A stretch of 64,000 bases of DNA from Streptomyces sp. NBC_00820. GTDB lineage: Bacteria > Actinomycetota > Actinomycetes > Streptomycetales > Streptomycetaceae. Shown here piece by piece: positions 52,991-61,820 of the stretch (position 1 is its first letter; each line of letters begins with the position of its first letter). A program made the position numbers and the translations under genes. The stretch is taken from positions 3,608,501 through 3,672,500 of the forward strand of contig NZ_CP108882.1 in the NCBI RefSeq assembly GCF_036347055.1, given 5' to 3'. The notes under the pieces were generated by a model. That model made no database searches. It worked only from the letters and a program-made list of their open reading frames with translations, and was not told the origin of the DNA.

Positions 52991-54538
52991 TCAGTGAGCG
53001 ACCACCGGCACCGGCACCTCGTCCTCCACACCGTCACCGCTGCCGGAGGCCACCGGAGTGGAGCCCGGACGGCCGGCGTTGACGAAGGTGAAGGCGATCA
53101 GCGAGGCGGCCGCCAGGATGGCGACGGCGAGCCAGATCGCCGCGGTGTAGCCGTGCACCATGCCGTCCAGCGTGACCAGCTGCGCCTGCGGCTTGGAGAC
53201 CGCGGTGGCGATGTGGTCCTTGATGTACGACGCCTGCGCGGAGGCGGCGATGGTGTTCAGCAGGGCGGTGCCGATCGCGCCGCCCACCTGCTGCGAGGTG
53301 TTGACCATCGCGGAGGCGACACCGGCGTCCCGGGGCTCGACGCCCTGGGTGGCCAGGGACATGGCCGGCATGAACGCCGTACCCATGCCGAGGCCGAGCA
53401 GCACCATCGCGGGCAGCAGCAGGGCGGCGTACGAGGAGCCGACCTCCAGCTGGGTCAGCAGCAGCATGCCGACGCCGGCGACGAAGAAGCCGGGGCCCAT
53501 CAGGTAGCGGGCCCGCACGCGGGTCATCAGGCGGGCGCCGATCTGGGTGGAGCCGGTGATCATGCCGGCCACCATCGGCAGGAACGCGAAGCCGGTCTTG
53601 ACCGGCGAGTAGCCCTTCACGACCTGGAGGTAGTAGGTCAGGAAGAGGAACAGGCCGAACATGCCGATGATCGCGAGGCCGAGGGAGAGGTAGATGCCGC
53701 CGCGGTTGCGGTCGGTGATCACGCGCAGCGGCAGCAGCGGGGCCTTGACCTTGGACTCGACCACCACGAAGGTCGACAGCAGCACCACGGACGCGACGAA
53801 CATCGAGATGGTGACGGCGTCGCTCCAGCCGTCGGACTCGGCGCGGGTGAAGCCGTACACCAGGGCGACCAGGCCGAGGGTGGACAGGATCACGCCGGGG
53901 ATGTCGAGCGGGGAGCGGTTGCGGCCGCCCTCGGGCTCACGGATGACCAGGTAGGCGCCGACACCGGCGATGATGGCGAACGGGATGTTCACGAAGAACG
54001 TCCAGCGCCAGTCCAGGTACTCGGTGAGGAAGCCGCCGAGGATCAGGCCGACGGCGCCGCCGCCGCCGGCGATCGCGCCGTAGATGCCGAACGCCTTGGC
54101 GCGCTCCTTGGCGTCCGTGAACATCACGGCGAGCAGCGAGAGCGCGGCCGGGGCGAGCAGGGCACCGAAGGCACCCTGCAGCGCGCGGGCGCCGAACATC
54201 ATGGCGCCGGAGGTGGCGACGCCGCCGAGCGCGGAGGCGGCGGCGAAACCGGCCAGGCCGAGGACGAAGGCGCGCTTGCGGCCCCACAGGTCGGCGATGC
54301 GGCCGCCGAAGAGCAGCAGACCGCCGAAGGCGAGGGCGTAGGCGGTGACGACCCACTGCCGGTTGCCGTCGGATATGCCGAGGTCCGTCTGCGCGGACGG
54401 CAGGGCGATGTTCACGATGGTGGCGTCGAGGACGACCATCAGCTGGGCGAGCGCGATGAAGGCGAGCGCCTTCCAGCGGTTGGCGTCGCCACCGCTCGGC
54501 GCGGCGACTCCGGGATCCTTGCTGGCTGATCGAGACAT
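52991..54538 (-). CDS. MFS drug exporter, DHA2 (EmrB/QacA) family
   Basis: 515 residues with fourteen helices: LAQLMVVLDATIVNIALPSAQTDLGIS (D1), YALAFGGLLLFGGRIADLWGRKRAFVLG (motif A), GARALQGAFGALLAPAALSLL (motif B/C region). ATG 54538; a GTG 12 bases upstream is possible. A TetR gene follows at 54937 upstream on the same strand and is the probable regulator. A 28-bp palindrome and a long repeat array lie between them. Confidence 0.92.
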   Translation of the reverse strand: MSRSASKDPGVAAPSGGDANRWKALAFIALAQLMVVLDATIVNIALPSAQTDLGISDGNRQWVVTAYALAFGGLLLFGGRIADLWGRKRAFVLGLAGFAAASALGGVATSGAMMFGARALQGAFGALLAPAALSLLAVMFTDAKERAKAFGIYGAIAGGGGAVGLILGGFLTEYLDWRWTFFVNIPFAIIAGVGAYLVIREPEGGRNRSPLDIPGVILSTLGLVALVYGFTRAESDGWSDAVTISMFVASVVLLSTFVVVESKVKAPLLPLRVITDRNRGGIYLSLGLAIIGMFGLFLFLTYYLQVVKGYSPVKTGFAFLPMVAGMITGSTQIGARLMTRVRARYLMGPGFFVAGVGMLLLTQLEVGSSYAALLLPAMVLLGLGMGTAFMPAMSLATQGVEPRDAGVASAMVNTSQQVGGAIGTALLNTIAASAQASYIKDHIATAVSKPQAQLVTLDGMVHGYTAAIWLAVAILAAASLIAFTFVNAGRPGSTPVASGSGDGVEDEVPVPVVAH

Positions 54539-54628
54539 GGAGGTACCCACTTCGGGACTTCGTTGCGGAAAAGGTGTAAGGAGACGCGCGCGGGCGTGCG
54601 GGCTCGCGCGTGCCGTGCGTGCCGGTAC

Positions 54629-54656
54629 GGACCCGCGCGTGCGCACGCGCGGGTCC
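54629..54656. promoter_or_regulatory. 28-bp perfect palindrome upstream of the MFS gene
   Basis: GGACCCGCGCGTGC joined directly to its own complement, 91 bp upstream of the MFS ATG, in a GCGC-rich stretch. It could be an operator or a structural element. Confidence 0.4.
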
Positions 54657-54764
54657 GCGCGGGCGCGCGAAGGAGGAACGGCCGTCCCCGTCGACGGCCG
54701 GAAGCTGAGGGCTTGCTGGGCAGGAGGACCGGGATCCGGCCCCCGAATCACCGTCCCGGCAGAC

Positions 54765-54945
54765 CTGGTCGGTCCAGCGGGCCCGATCGGTCGGATCGGT
54801 CGGATCGGTCAGCCCGGGTTGGTCGGTCAGCCCGGATTGGTCGTGGCGGTCCGGTCGGTCATGCCGGTCCGGCCCGGTCGGTCATGTCGGTCGTGGCGGT
54901 CCGGTCGTCGTGGCGATCCGGTCGGTCATCGGTCGGTCAGGACTG
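54765..54945. repeat. Tandem repeat array with CGGTCGGTCA and GGTCGTGGC units
   Basis: About 15 degenerate copies of 8-17 bp units (gatcggtcg, ggtcggtcatgccggtcc, ggtcgtggcggtcc) between the TetR stop and the MFS gene. The last copy touches the TetR stop codon. Confidence 0.75.
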
Positions 54946-55578
54946 GCGCAGATCCTCCATGGTCACGGCCGTGCCCGGCAGAACGGTGCGGGCCGGAGCC
55001 CGCAGACCGTCCAGGAACAACTGCAGATGGCGGTGCACGAAGCGGTCGGCGCTGAAGCACGCCGCACCGGCCGGGGGCCGGCTCAGCTGGGCCACGGCGA
55101 CCAGCAGGTCGCCGGTCCCGACGTCCGGCCGGAGCTGCCCGGCCGTCCTGGCGCGGTCCATGACCTCCCCGATCAGCTGCTCGACCCGTTGTCCCGCCGC
55201 TTCCAGGTCGGGGTGATGCTGATCGAAGGTGCTGGAGATCATCGGACACAGTGCGCTGATGCGTTCGTCCGCCGCGGTGTGCACGAAGTGCTCGAGGGCG
55301 GCGAACGCGTCACCGGTCTCCGCGAGCGCTCCCGCGGCCGCCTCGGCCGTACGGCCCATCACGGAACAGACGACCTCGCGGACGAGGGCGTCGCGGTCCG
55401 GGAAGTTCCGGTACAGCGTGGCGTTGCCGACACCGGCCCGGCGGGCGATCTCGTCGAGCGGCACGTCAGGGCCGTACTCGACGAACATCTCCCGGGCGGC
55501 GGTGACGATCCGCTCCCGGTTGCGCAGCGCGTCGGCACGGGGCCGGTGCGCCTTGCGAGCGGGGACTGCGGTCTGCAC
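54937..55578 (-). CDS. TetR-family regulator of the MFS exporter
   Basis: 213 residues. HTH: RERIVTAAREMFVEYGPDVPLDEIARRAGVGNATLYRNFPDRDALV, then a TetR_C domain of the SACE_7040-like type. GTG 55578 is preferred, since GGAG stands 6 bases upstream; a TTG four codons earlier is the alternative. Conserved operator-like palindromes lie about 110-160 bp upstream. Confidence 0.88.
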   Translation of the reverse strand: MQTAVPARKAHRPRADALRNRERIVTAAREMFVEYGPDVPLDEIARRAGVGNATLYRNFPDRDALVREVVCSVMGRTAEAAAGALAETGDAFAALEHFVHTAADERISALCPMISSTFDQHHPDLEAAGQRVEQLIGEVMDRARTAGQLRPDVGTGDLLVAVAQLSRPPAGAACFSADRFVHRHLQLFLDGLRAPARTVLPGTAVTMEDLRQS

Positions 55579-55683
55579 GGCGTACTCCAAGTCGGACGAA
55601 TGCGGATCACCACGCGTCCCCGGGGATCACTGAGGACCTCTGGGGATCACTGGCACTGGGCTTGCTGGGCGCCTGCGGTGATC

Positions 55684-55743
55684 CGGGGAGGAGTTCCCCG
55701 TTTCGCGCGGACACAGGTCTAAACGGGGAGAGGATCCCCGCTT
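55684..55743. promoter_or_regulatory. Two TetR-type operator palindromes
   Basis: Two related sites: GGGGA-GGAG-TTCCCCGTTT at 55684-55703 and AAACGGGGA-GAGGA-TCCCCG at 55721-55740. Both contain inverted CGGGGA/TCCCCG arms and face each other. The rest of 55579-55986 holds no gene. Confidence 0.55.
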
Positions 55744-55986
55744 ATTTCCCTCTCCCGAACCCAATCCATGTGACCTGCGCCACATGCTCCGTCCGCCCGG
55801 CGCGACGCACTTCACCCACCTCGCACCACTCGACGCGATTCACCCTACTAGACGTGATTCACACCGGGGTGCGTCGAAATAGCACGATCGGTCTCTCCCA
55901 GCGCGCGCCCTCCGCCGCGGCGACACAGGGTGAGCGCAAGGGTGCAGTCGGAGACCGGAGGCTGCCGTGGAGCGAGAGGTGCGTTC

Positions 55987-57264
55987 ATGCAGCCTCAGTC
56001 ACCCCGACGCCGCATACGCCCGCGCCGCGTGGCCACCCTCGCCTCGGTGATCGCGCTGACCTTCGCGGTCAGCACCTCGGCGGGGACCGGACATCTGGCG
56101 GCGCCCACCACCGCCGGGCCCGTCGGCCCGGCCCGCTCCTCCGCCCTCGTGCCCTGCCTGATCCGCGGCGGCGCCGACGTGCAGATGACGGAGGGCCTTC
56201 CGACACCGACCGGCTACTCCCACTCCACCGGCACCGTCCGCGCCCTGACGCTGATGGTCGACTTCTCCGACGCGCCCGGACAGGGCAGCGCCCTCGACCG
56301 CTTCCACGAGTTCTTCCCGCAGACCCAGGAATGGTTCCGCACGGCGTCGTACGGCCACCTCGACTACCGCCCCGAGACCCCCATCACCACCTGGCTGCGG
56401 ATGCCCAAGTCCTTCAGGGACTACGGCATAGAGCGCGGCGCCCCCTTCGATCCCGGCTACCGGGACCTGGTCCAGGACATCGTGGCCGCCGCCGATCCCG
56501 ACGTGGACTTCCGCTCGTACGACCTGCTGAACGTGCTGGTCACCCCGAACGCCGGCCCCTCCGCCCTGGACACCGTGCTCTCCGTGACCTTCGCCGGCAA
56601 CGGCGAGGCCCCGGTCGCCGACGGGGTCCCCATCTCCAACGCGTCCTTCGTCTACTCCCGCCAGGACGACGGCTCCGGCACCTACACGCACACCGGGTAC
56701 CGGGTGCTGCCGCACGAGAACGGCCACACCTTCGGCCTGCCCGACCTCTACACCCAGGACGGCGGGGGCACGGTCGGGCACTGGGACATCATGAGCGAGG
56801 ACTGGGGCGCCAACAACGACCTGCTCGGCTGGCACAAGTGGAAACTGGGCTGGCTGGACGCCACCCAGGTCGGCTGCGTGTCGGCCAAGGGCAGCGCGGA
56901 GTACACGCTGACACCGCTCTCCAAGGCGGGCGGCGGCAAGCTGGTCATCATCCCCGTCGACGCACGCTCCTCCTACGCGCTCGAACTGCGCGCACAGGGC
57001 GGCAACGACGAGGCGATCTGCAAGCCGGGCATCCTCATCTACAGGGTCGACGCCACCGTGGACACCGGACGCGGCCCCATCACCGTCTTCGACGCCCACC
57101 GCGACAGCGGCGGCTGCACCCGCAGCCCCAACGTCCAGGCCGAACTCTCCGACGCCCCCTTCGCCCCCGGCGAGACCTTCAAGGACCCCCGCCACGGCAT
57201 CACCGTCCACGTGGCGAGCGCCGACCTGGACGGCGAGTACAAGGTGCGCGTCACCCGCAGCTGA
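55987..57264 (+). CDS. Secreted M6-family metalloprotease
   Basis: 425 residues. A signal peptide (RRVATLASVIALTFAVSTSAG) leads to an immune-inhibitor-A-like catalytic domain with the zinc motif HENGH in LPHENGHTFGLPDLY, the Met-turn region DIMSEDWGANNDLLGWHKWKLGWL, and a beta-rich C-domain. It is likely an exported peptidase. ATG 55987 with GAGAGGTG upstream; the longer frame from 55930 would displace the signal peptide. Confidence 0.92.
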   Translation: MQPQSPRRRIRPRRVATLASVIALTFAVSTSAGTGHLAAPTTAGPVGPARSSALVPCLIRGGADVQMTEGLPTPTGYSHSTGTVRALTLMVDFSDAPGQGSALDRFHEFFPQTQEWFRTASYGHLDYRPETPITTWLRMPKSFRDYGIERGAPFDPGYRDLVQDIVAAADPDVDFRSYDLLNVLVTPNAGPSALDTVLSVTFAGNGEAPVADGVPISNASFVYSRQDDGSGTYTHTGYRVLPHENGHTFGLPDLYTQDGGGTVGHWDIMSEDWGANNDLLGWHKWKLGWLDATQVGCVSAKGSAEYTLTPLSKAGGGKLVIIPVDARSSYALELRAQGGNDEAICKPGILIYRVDATVDTGRGPITVFDAHRDSGGCTRSPNVQAELSDAPFAPGETFKDPRHGITVHVASADLDGEYKVRVTRS

Positions 57265-57338
57265 CGCCCCACGCCCCCACCATTACCTCCTCACGCTGCG
57301 ACCTCCTGATCCGGTACCCTGTCCACCGAGTGCAGCAC

Positions 57339-57411
57339 GCCTTCGTAGCTCAGGGGATAGAGCACCGCTCTCCTAAAGCGGGTGTCGCAGGTTCGAATCC
57401 TGCCGGGGGCA
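57339..57411 (+). tRNA. tRNA-Arg (anticodon CCT)
   Basis: Acceptor GCCTTCG pairs with CGGGGGC using G:U pairs; the anticodon loop CTCCTAA (CCT) sits on CCGCT/AGCGG; T loop GGTTCGAATCC; discriminator A. No encoded CCA. Its 3' half is the integration target described below. Confidence 0.93.
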
Positions 57412-57540
57412 CAACACGTTAAGCCGCTGACCTGGGGTTTCTCCCCCAGGGAGGCACCCTATTCGGCCTCGGACTCCCCGTCCGGGGCCGTTTGCGTGAG
57501 CGGTGCGTGAGCGGTGCGTGAGCGGACGGGGCGCCAGACC
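57370..57540. repeat. attL-side copy of the 165-bp duplication
   Basis: From the tRNA-Arg anticodon loop through its 3' end and on through the last 110 bp of an integrase gene. It matches 61661-61820 with few changes; this copy has one extra 11-bp unit (gcggtgcgtga). Confidence 0.8.
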
Positions 57541-57890
57541 CCGATATCTCTCCGGATGGATCAGCACCATCCAGCACGCGCTGTGCGCGCGGCACGAGCC
57601 GGGCCGCGGCCTCGGCGATCGCCAGATCCGCCTCGGGAAGCAGGCTCGTGTAGGTGTCGGCCGTGATGGTGATCGAGGAGTGGCCGAGCATCTCCTGGAT
57701 GTCCTTCAGACCGGCCCCGGCCGCGTGGGCCAGCGTTGCCGCGCCGTGGCGGAGGTCGTGGAGCCGGACGGGCGGGAGACCGATCTCCTCGTACAGCTCG
57801 ATGAAGCGCCGTGTGACGTTGGCGGGGTGGAGCATCTCGCCGTTCTCCCTGGTGAAGGCGCGGCCGGTCTCCACCCAGGCGCGCATGAGG
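57419..57890 (-). pseudogene. Tyrosine recombinase (integrase), C-terminal fragment
   Basis: About 155 codons remain. They hold the catalytic part: VETGRAFTRENGEMLHPANVTRRF, HDLRHGAATLAHAAG (H-x-L-R-H), LGHSSITITADTYTSLLPE (H and nucleophile Tyr). The N-terminal DNA-binding half and the first catalytic Arg are missing because an IS3 remnant joins at about 57885. It ends 8 bp from the tRNA-Arg 3' end, the usual place of an integrase beside its att site. Confidence 0.85.
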
Positions 57891-58668
57891 ACCGGCTCCT
57901 GGCCGAACGGATCCGCGAGGTCCACGGCGAGTCCGGCGGCGCCTACGGCTCTCCGCGGGTGACCGCTGAACTCCGCGCGAAGGGCCTGCGAGTCAACGAG
58001 AAGCGGATCGCCCGGGTGATGCGGACGTTCTCCATCACCGGCATCCGCCTGCGCAGACGCGTCCGCACCACTGATCCGGACCCGGCCGCCAGGTTGGTTC
58101 CGGACCTGTTCCAGCGGGACTTCACCGCGGTCGAACCCGGCCTGAAATACATGGGCGACATCACGTATCTCCCTCTCGCGGGCGGTGAGTTCCTCTACCT
58201 CGCGACAGTGCTGGACTGCTTCAGCCGCAAGGTCGTCGGCTGGTCCATCGCCGACCACATGCGCACGGATCTGGTAGCCGACGCTCTGAGGATGACGGCG
58301 GCGACCCGCGGCGGCCTGGACGGGGCGGTGTTCCACTCCGACCACGGAGCCCAATACGGCTCCAGGGCCTTCGCCGACCTCTGCATCCAGCTCGGGGTCA
58401 CCCGGTCGATGGGCGCGGTCGGCACCAGCGCGGACAACGCGGCTTGCGAGAGCTTCCACGCGTCCCTCAAGCGAGAGACCCTCCAGGGCGCCCACGACTA
58501 CGGCGACCCCGCCACCTGCAGAAACAGGGTCTTCGCCTGGCTGACCCGCTACAACACCCGCCGCCGGCACTCCGCCAACGGCCACCTCAGCCCCAACGAA
58601 TACGAACGCCGACACCACACCGCTAAGCTCACGCTCGCCGCGTGATTAACGAAGCGTGTCCACCATCA
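57880..58668 (+). mobile_element. IS3-family insertion sequence remnant, right end
   Basis: The 3' part of an IS3-type element. It contains most of orfB and a plausible right end (GCGTGTCCACCATCA ending near 58668, the complement of the common TGATGGTGGACACGC end). The left end and orfA are absent. Confidence 0.75.
57885..58645 (+). pseudogene. IS3-family transposase OrfB, 5'-truncated
   Basis: About 250 codons in one open frame: AERIREVHGESGGAYGSPRVTAELRAKG, then the rve core with all three catalytic acids (MGDITYLPL, VFHSDHGAQYG, SADNAACESFHASLKRE) and YNTRRRHSANGHLSPNEYE. The first 50-70 residues are replaced by antisense integrase sequence, so no native start exists. Confidence 0.85.
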
Positions 58669-58736
58669 CGGGGGAAGGCCCCTGCATCTCTGTAGGCGAG
58701 TGCGGCATGATCGCCGTCATGTCTTGAGGGGGACTG

Positions 58737-59129
58737 ATGAGTGCCTACATAGCCGCGGCCGTCTTCTTCGGCCTGCTGGGTTTGATCCCGGCCAGGAAGG
58801 CGCATGCCATCCGTCACGTCATAGCCCATGGCGAGCGCGCACGTGGCGTGTGCGACTACGTCACCTGGGACGACGGCGACGCGAGCGCCTGGTGTTCGTT
58901 CGTCACTCCGGACGGCAAGAGCAGACGGGTTGCGGTTCAGGGCTATGGTTCTCCACGATTCGAGGCTGGCGACGTGGTGGAGATCGCCTACTGGAAGGGC
59001 AGGCCGCGTACCGCGGTGGTGGTACAGGACGAGGAGAACTACCGGCGCACCCACCTCGTCGCTGCGATCGTCTGCTCCGTACTGGCCAGCGTTTTCGCGC
59101 TGGCCGCGGTCCTGGCTGCAGCGCTCTAG
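58737..59129 (+). CDS. DUF3592-like membrane protein
   Basis: 130 residues: an N-terminal helix (SAYIAAAVFFGLLGLIPAR), a beta-rich middle (RARGVCDYVTWDDGDASAWCSFVTPDGKSRRVAVQGYGSPRFEAGDVVEIAYWKGRPRTAVV) and a C-terminal helix (HLVAAIVCSVLASVFALAAVLAAAL). The layout resembles DUF3592 proteins. ATG 58737 with GAGGGGGACTG upstream. Intact gene among remnants; cargo of the integrated region. Function unknown. Confidence 0.65.
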   Translation: MSAYIAAAVFFGLLGLIPARKAHAIRHVIAHGERARGVCDYVTWDDGDASAWCSFVTPDGKSRRVAVQGYGSPRFEAGDVVEIAYWKGRPRTAVVVQDEENYRRTHLVAAIVCSVLASVFALAAVLAAAL

Positions 59130-59199
59130 GAACTACGGCAGCGCGACAAGATGCCCACAGTTCTCCGAGATGATTTGCGCTCTCCTGTCTCACCTAAGT

Positions 59200-59751
59200 G
59201 TGAGACGTCATCCGCACCTCGGCGGGCACGGGATCCGCCATCGACCTCTGCTCCACCTGGTCCGCCAGGACCGCGGCTCCGCGGTCGCCAACGAAGTGGC
59301 CCGGCGCATGGTCGTTCCGCCGCACCGCGAGGGCGGACCGGCCCAGTACGCGCGGCCACCCCTCCGGGTGCGCAGGACGAACGACACCCTCACGCCCGTC
59401 CTGGAGCAGGCCCGCAGCCGGCTGCACGAGCAGTTGACGGTGCCGCAGCTCGCCCGCGAGGCGGGGCTGAGCGAGCGCACCTTCGCCCGCCGGTTCCGCG
59501 AGACGCTCGGCACGACGCCCCTGCAGTGGATCCTGCAGGAACGGGTCCGGCTGGCTCAGGAGTTGCTGGAGGAGACCGACGAGCCGGTGGAGAGTGTCGC
59601 GCAGCGCACCGGCTTCGGGAGCGCCGCCAATCTGCGGCACCACTTCGGCCGACTCACCGGGGTCTCTCCCCAGACGTACCGCCACGTCTTCCGTCATCGC
59701 ACGGGACAGCGGCGGAACGGGGTGGCGGCGTCCGGTCCGCGCGCCGAATGA
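59200..59751 (+). pseudogene. GlxA/AraC-type transcriptional regulator, truncated and frameshifted
   Basis: The C-terminal part of a DJ-1/PfpI-AraC fusion regulator. TSAGTGSAIDLC in one frame is followed by LHLVRQDRGSAVANEVARRMVVPPHREGGPAQY in another, so one base is missing near 59260. Then a full AraC HTH (HEQLTVPQLAREAGLSERTFARRFRETLGTTPLQWILQERV... AQRTGFGSAANLRHHFGRLTGVSPQTYRHVF). The N-terminal ligand domain is absent. Confidence 0.8.
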
Positions 59752-59769
59752 GCGGGGGAAGACTTGTTC

Positions 59770-59970
59770 GGCCTCGAACCTCTCGTCCCGGGCCGTTCCG
59801 GCTCGTCATTGCAGGTCGGCCGCGACAGCCGGATGTCCTGCTCGGCCAGTTCGGGTTCGCAGCCCTGGCCGACGTGGTTCTTGTCTCCGATCAGCGTGTG
59901 GCCGGACCCGGAGGCGACAAGTTCCGATTCGGCGGCGAGGAGGTCCAGCGGGGTCTCGCGTTCGTCAGCC
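59770..59970 (-). pseudogene. Transposase fragment (IS982-like)
   Basis: On the minus strand: ADERETPLDLLAAESELVAS, then GHTLIGDKNHVGQGCEPELAEQDIRLSRP. The IGDKNxxG...LxxxxIxLxRP pattern resembles the middle-to-C-terminal part of IS982-family transposases, with several changed key positions (for example LSRP for LLRP). Both ends are lost. Confidence 0.5.
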
Positions 59971-60097
59971 TTGCCTGAGAGGCGTGACCGCGCTCCGCTG
60001 CCGGAATATCGGCCGATGGAGGTCGGTTGGAGACGGCGAACTCAACCGCGTTCTGGAGTACGGAAGTTGACACCCCGGACTGATTTTGGAGGGCTCC

Positions 60098-60682
60098 ATG
60101 GCCCGTTCGTTCCTCTTTCTCCTCGGCAGCGCCCGCGCGGATGGCAACACCGAACTGCTGGCCCGCGCCGCAGCGGAGCAACTGCCGGGCGATACCGAGC
60201 AGCGGTGGCTGGACCTGGCGGAGCTCCGTCTGCCCGACTATGACGACGCGCGCCATTCAGTGGACTCATGGCCGCAGGCGGAAGGCGACGAGGCACTGTT
60301 GTGGGAGGCAACGACGGCTGCCACCGACATCGTGATCGCCTCGCCGCTGTACTGGTACTCCGTGTCGTCCTACGCCAAGCGTTACCTCGACTACTGGTCG
60401 AGGTGGCTGGCCACCCCTGACCCCGGCTTCAAGGCGAAGATGGCCGGGCGCACCCTGTGGGGCGTGACGGCCATGGCACACCGCGAGGAAGTCGTCGCCG
60501 AGCCCTTGATCCTCACCTTGCACCACACCGCGGCATTCATGGGCATGCGATTCGGCGGCGTACTCCTCGGCAATGGCTCCCGGCCCGGCCAGGTGCTCAC
60601 CGACGAACGGGCGGCCTCCCGTGCCAAGACGTTCTTCGCCCAGGAAGCGCCCCTCGCCCGGCTCCCCTTCGAGGAGGAGTGA
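60098..60682 (+). CDS. Flavodoxin-fold NAD(P)H-dependent oxidoreductase
   Basis: 194 residues of the NAD(P)H-quinone/FMN reductase fold: FLFLLGSARADGNTELLARAAAEQL (FMN phosphate loop), ATDIVIASPLYWYSVSSYAKRYLDYWSRWL and KMAGRTLWGVTAMAHREE. ATG 60098 with TTGGAGGGCTCC; TTG 60086 is less likely. Intact, inside the integrated region. Substrate unknown. Confidence 0.82.
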   Translation: MARSFLFLLGSARADGNTELLARAAAEQLPGDTEQRWLDLAELRLPDYDDARHSVDSWPQAEGDEALLWEATTAATDIVIASPLYWYSVSSYAKRYLDYWSRWLATPDPGFKAKMAGRTLWGVTAMAHREEVVAEPLILTLHHTAAFMGMRFGGVLLGNGSRPGQVLTDERAASRAKTFFAQEAPLARLPFEEE

Positions 60683-60728
60683 CAAGGCACCGGAACGCGC
60701 GGGTTCCCGCCCTACGATCCGCGGCTGA

Positions 60729-61065
60729 TGGTGCGCCTGCTGGTCTACGGCACACCACTGGGGTCCGCTCCTCCCGTGCGATCGAGCGCAAGTTGTGGAC
60801 GATGTCGCTTTCCGGTTCCTGGCTGCCGACCAGGGCCCGGACTACCGGTCGATCGCCCGGTTCCGCCTCCATCTGGACGCCGTCGCGGAACTGTTCTCCC
60901 AGTGCCTGCACCTGGCCCGGAGGCTGGGCATGGTCAAGATGGGCCGCGTCGCCGTGGACGGCACGAAGTTGAAGGCCAACACCTCCAAGTACAAGGCGAT
61001 GAGCTACGGACGGCTGACAGCGGAAGAAGAGCACGTCGAGGCCGAGATCACCGAGCTGGAAGCCA
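60729..61065 (+). pseudogene. IS1182-like transposase remnant
   Basis: Pieces in three frames: LLVYG, then TGVRSSRAIERKLW, then DVAFRFLAADQGPDYRSIARFRLHLDAVAELFSQCLHLARRLGMVKMGRVAVDGTKLKANTSKYKAMSYGRLTAEEEHVEAEI. These follow the N-terminal half of IS1182-type transposases with at least two frameshifts. It joins a DUF899 fragment at about 61066. Confidence 0.7.
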
Positions 61066-61340
61066 AGGCCACAGCCTTCACACTGGTCCGCGGCGGGGCG
61101 GCCGTCGTGCCACATGTGATAGGACACGAACAGCTGGGTGAGGCCCTCGAAGACGTCGACCAGGGGGACGGCTCCGTCGCCTCCGACGAGCGGAGTCGAC
61201 GGGTCCACCTCGGTCATGGGCAGCCGTCGCCGTACGGCGGCGATCGCGTCGCCCTCCCGGGTGTGCGCCTTCTCCCGGCCTCGCAGAGCGTCGATTGCGG
61301 CCAGCCACTCCGTGCGGGAGGCGACCGGCGGCGTGTTCAT
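61066..61340 (-). pseudogene. DUF899 (thioredoxin-like) gene, N-terminal fragment
   Basis: MNTPPVASRTEWLAAIDALRGREKAHTREGDAIAAVRRRLPMTEVD ... LVDVFEGLTQLFVSYHMWHDGRPAADQCEGC. The first 90 residues of a DUF899 protein, up to the conserved QCEGC. It is then replaced by antisense transposase sequence, so the catalytic fold is lost. Confidence 0.75.
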
Positions 61341-61660
61341 TGCAGTCATGTCCGTACCGACCCGGCAACCCGCAAGAACTCATCGTTCGACTGTTCAAGA
61401 CCGCCGAACAGAATGCGGACGCCTTCTCACTCCTACGCATATTGGGAGGCGCGCCGTTGTCGGCGGCAGATCGGCGGATGCCCCCCTGGTGCCCTGCGGA
61501 GAGCCCACACTCACATCCCTCTGTGCGTGCGCGATGCGTGAGCGGACTGTTCCGCACGAGGCGTCATGAGCCGGATCGCGTACGGAGCCGCGCGGCGCTG
61601 ACCAGGCGAGACAGCACCACGCGGCAGCATCGGACATTCCCCGGCAAGGATTCGATCCCA
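61341..61660. other. Remnant DNA without a recognisable gene
   Basis: Between the DUF899 fragment and the distal tRNA copy. Open frames here are short or antisense-like and show no family motif. Confidence 0.5.
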
Positions 61661-61820
61661 CTCCTGAAGCGGGTGTCGCAGGTTCGAATCCTGCCGGGGG
61701 CACAACGCATTAAGTCGCTGACCTGGGGTTTCTCCCCCAGGGAGACACCCTATTCGGCCTCGGACTCCCCGTCCGGGGCCGTTTGCGTGAGCGGTGCGTG
61801 AGCGGACGGGGCGCCAGCCC
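61661..61820. repeat. attR-side copy of the duplication with partial tRNA-Arg
   Basis: Carries the tRNA-Arg 3' half (from the anticodon loop; 61666-61702) without its 5' half, then the 3' end of a second integrase gene on the minus strand, ending RNPRSAT in the same frame as the first copy. Homology stops near 61820. Confidence 0.8.

Noticed and set aside
57373-57570. Minus-strand ORF ending CPRQDSNLRHPL
   Set aside because: This peptide is the well-known false product of reading antisense through a tRNA T-arm; the frame lies over tRNA-Arg and the integrase end.
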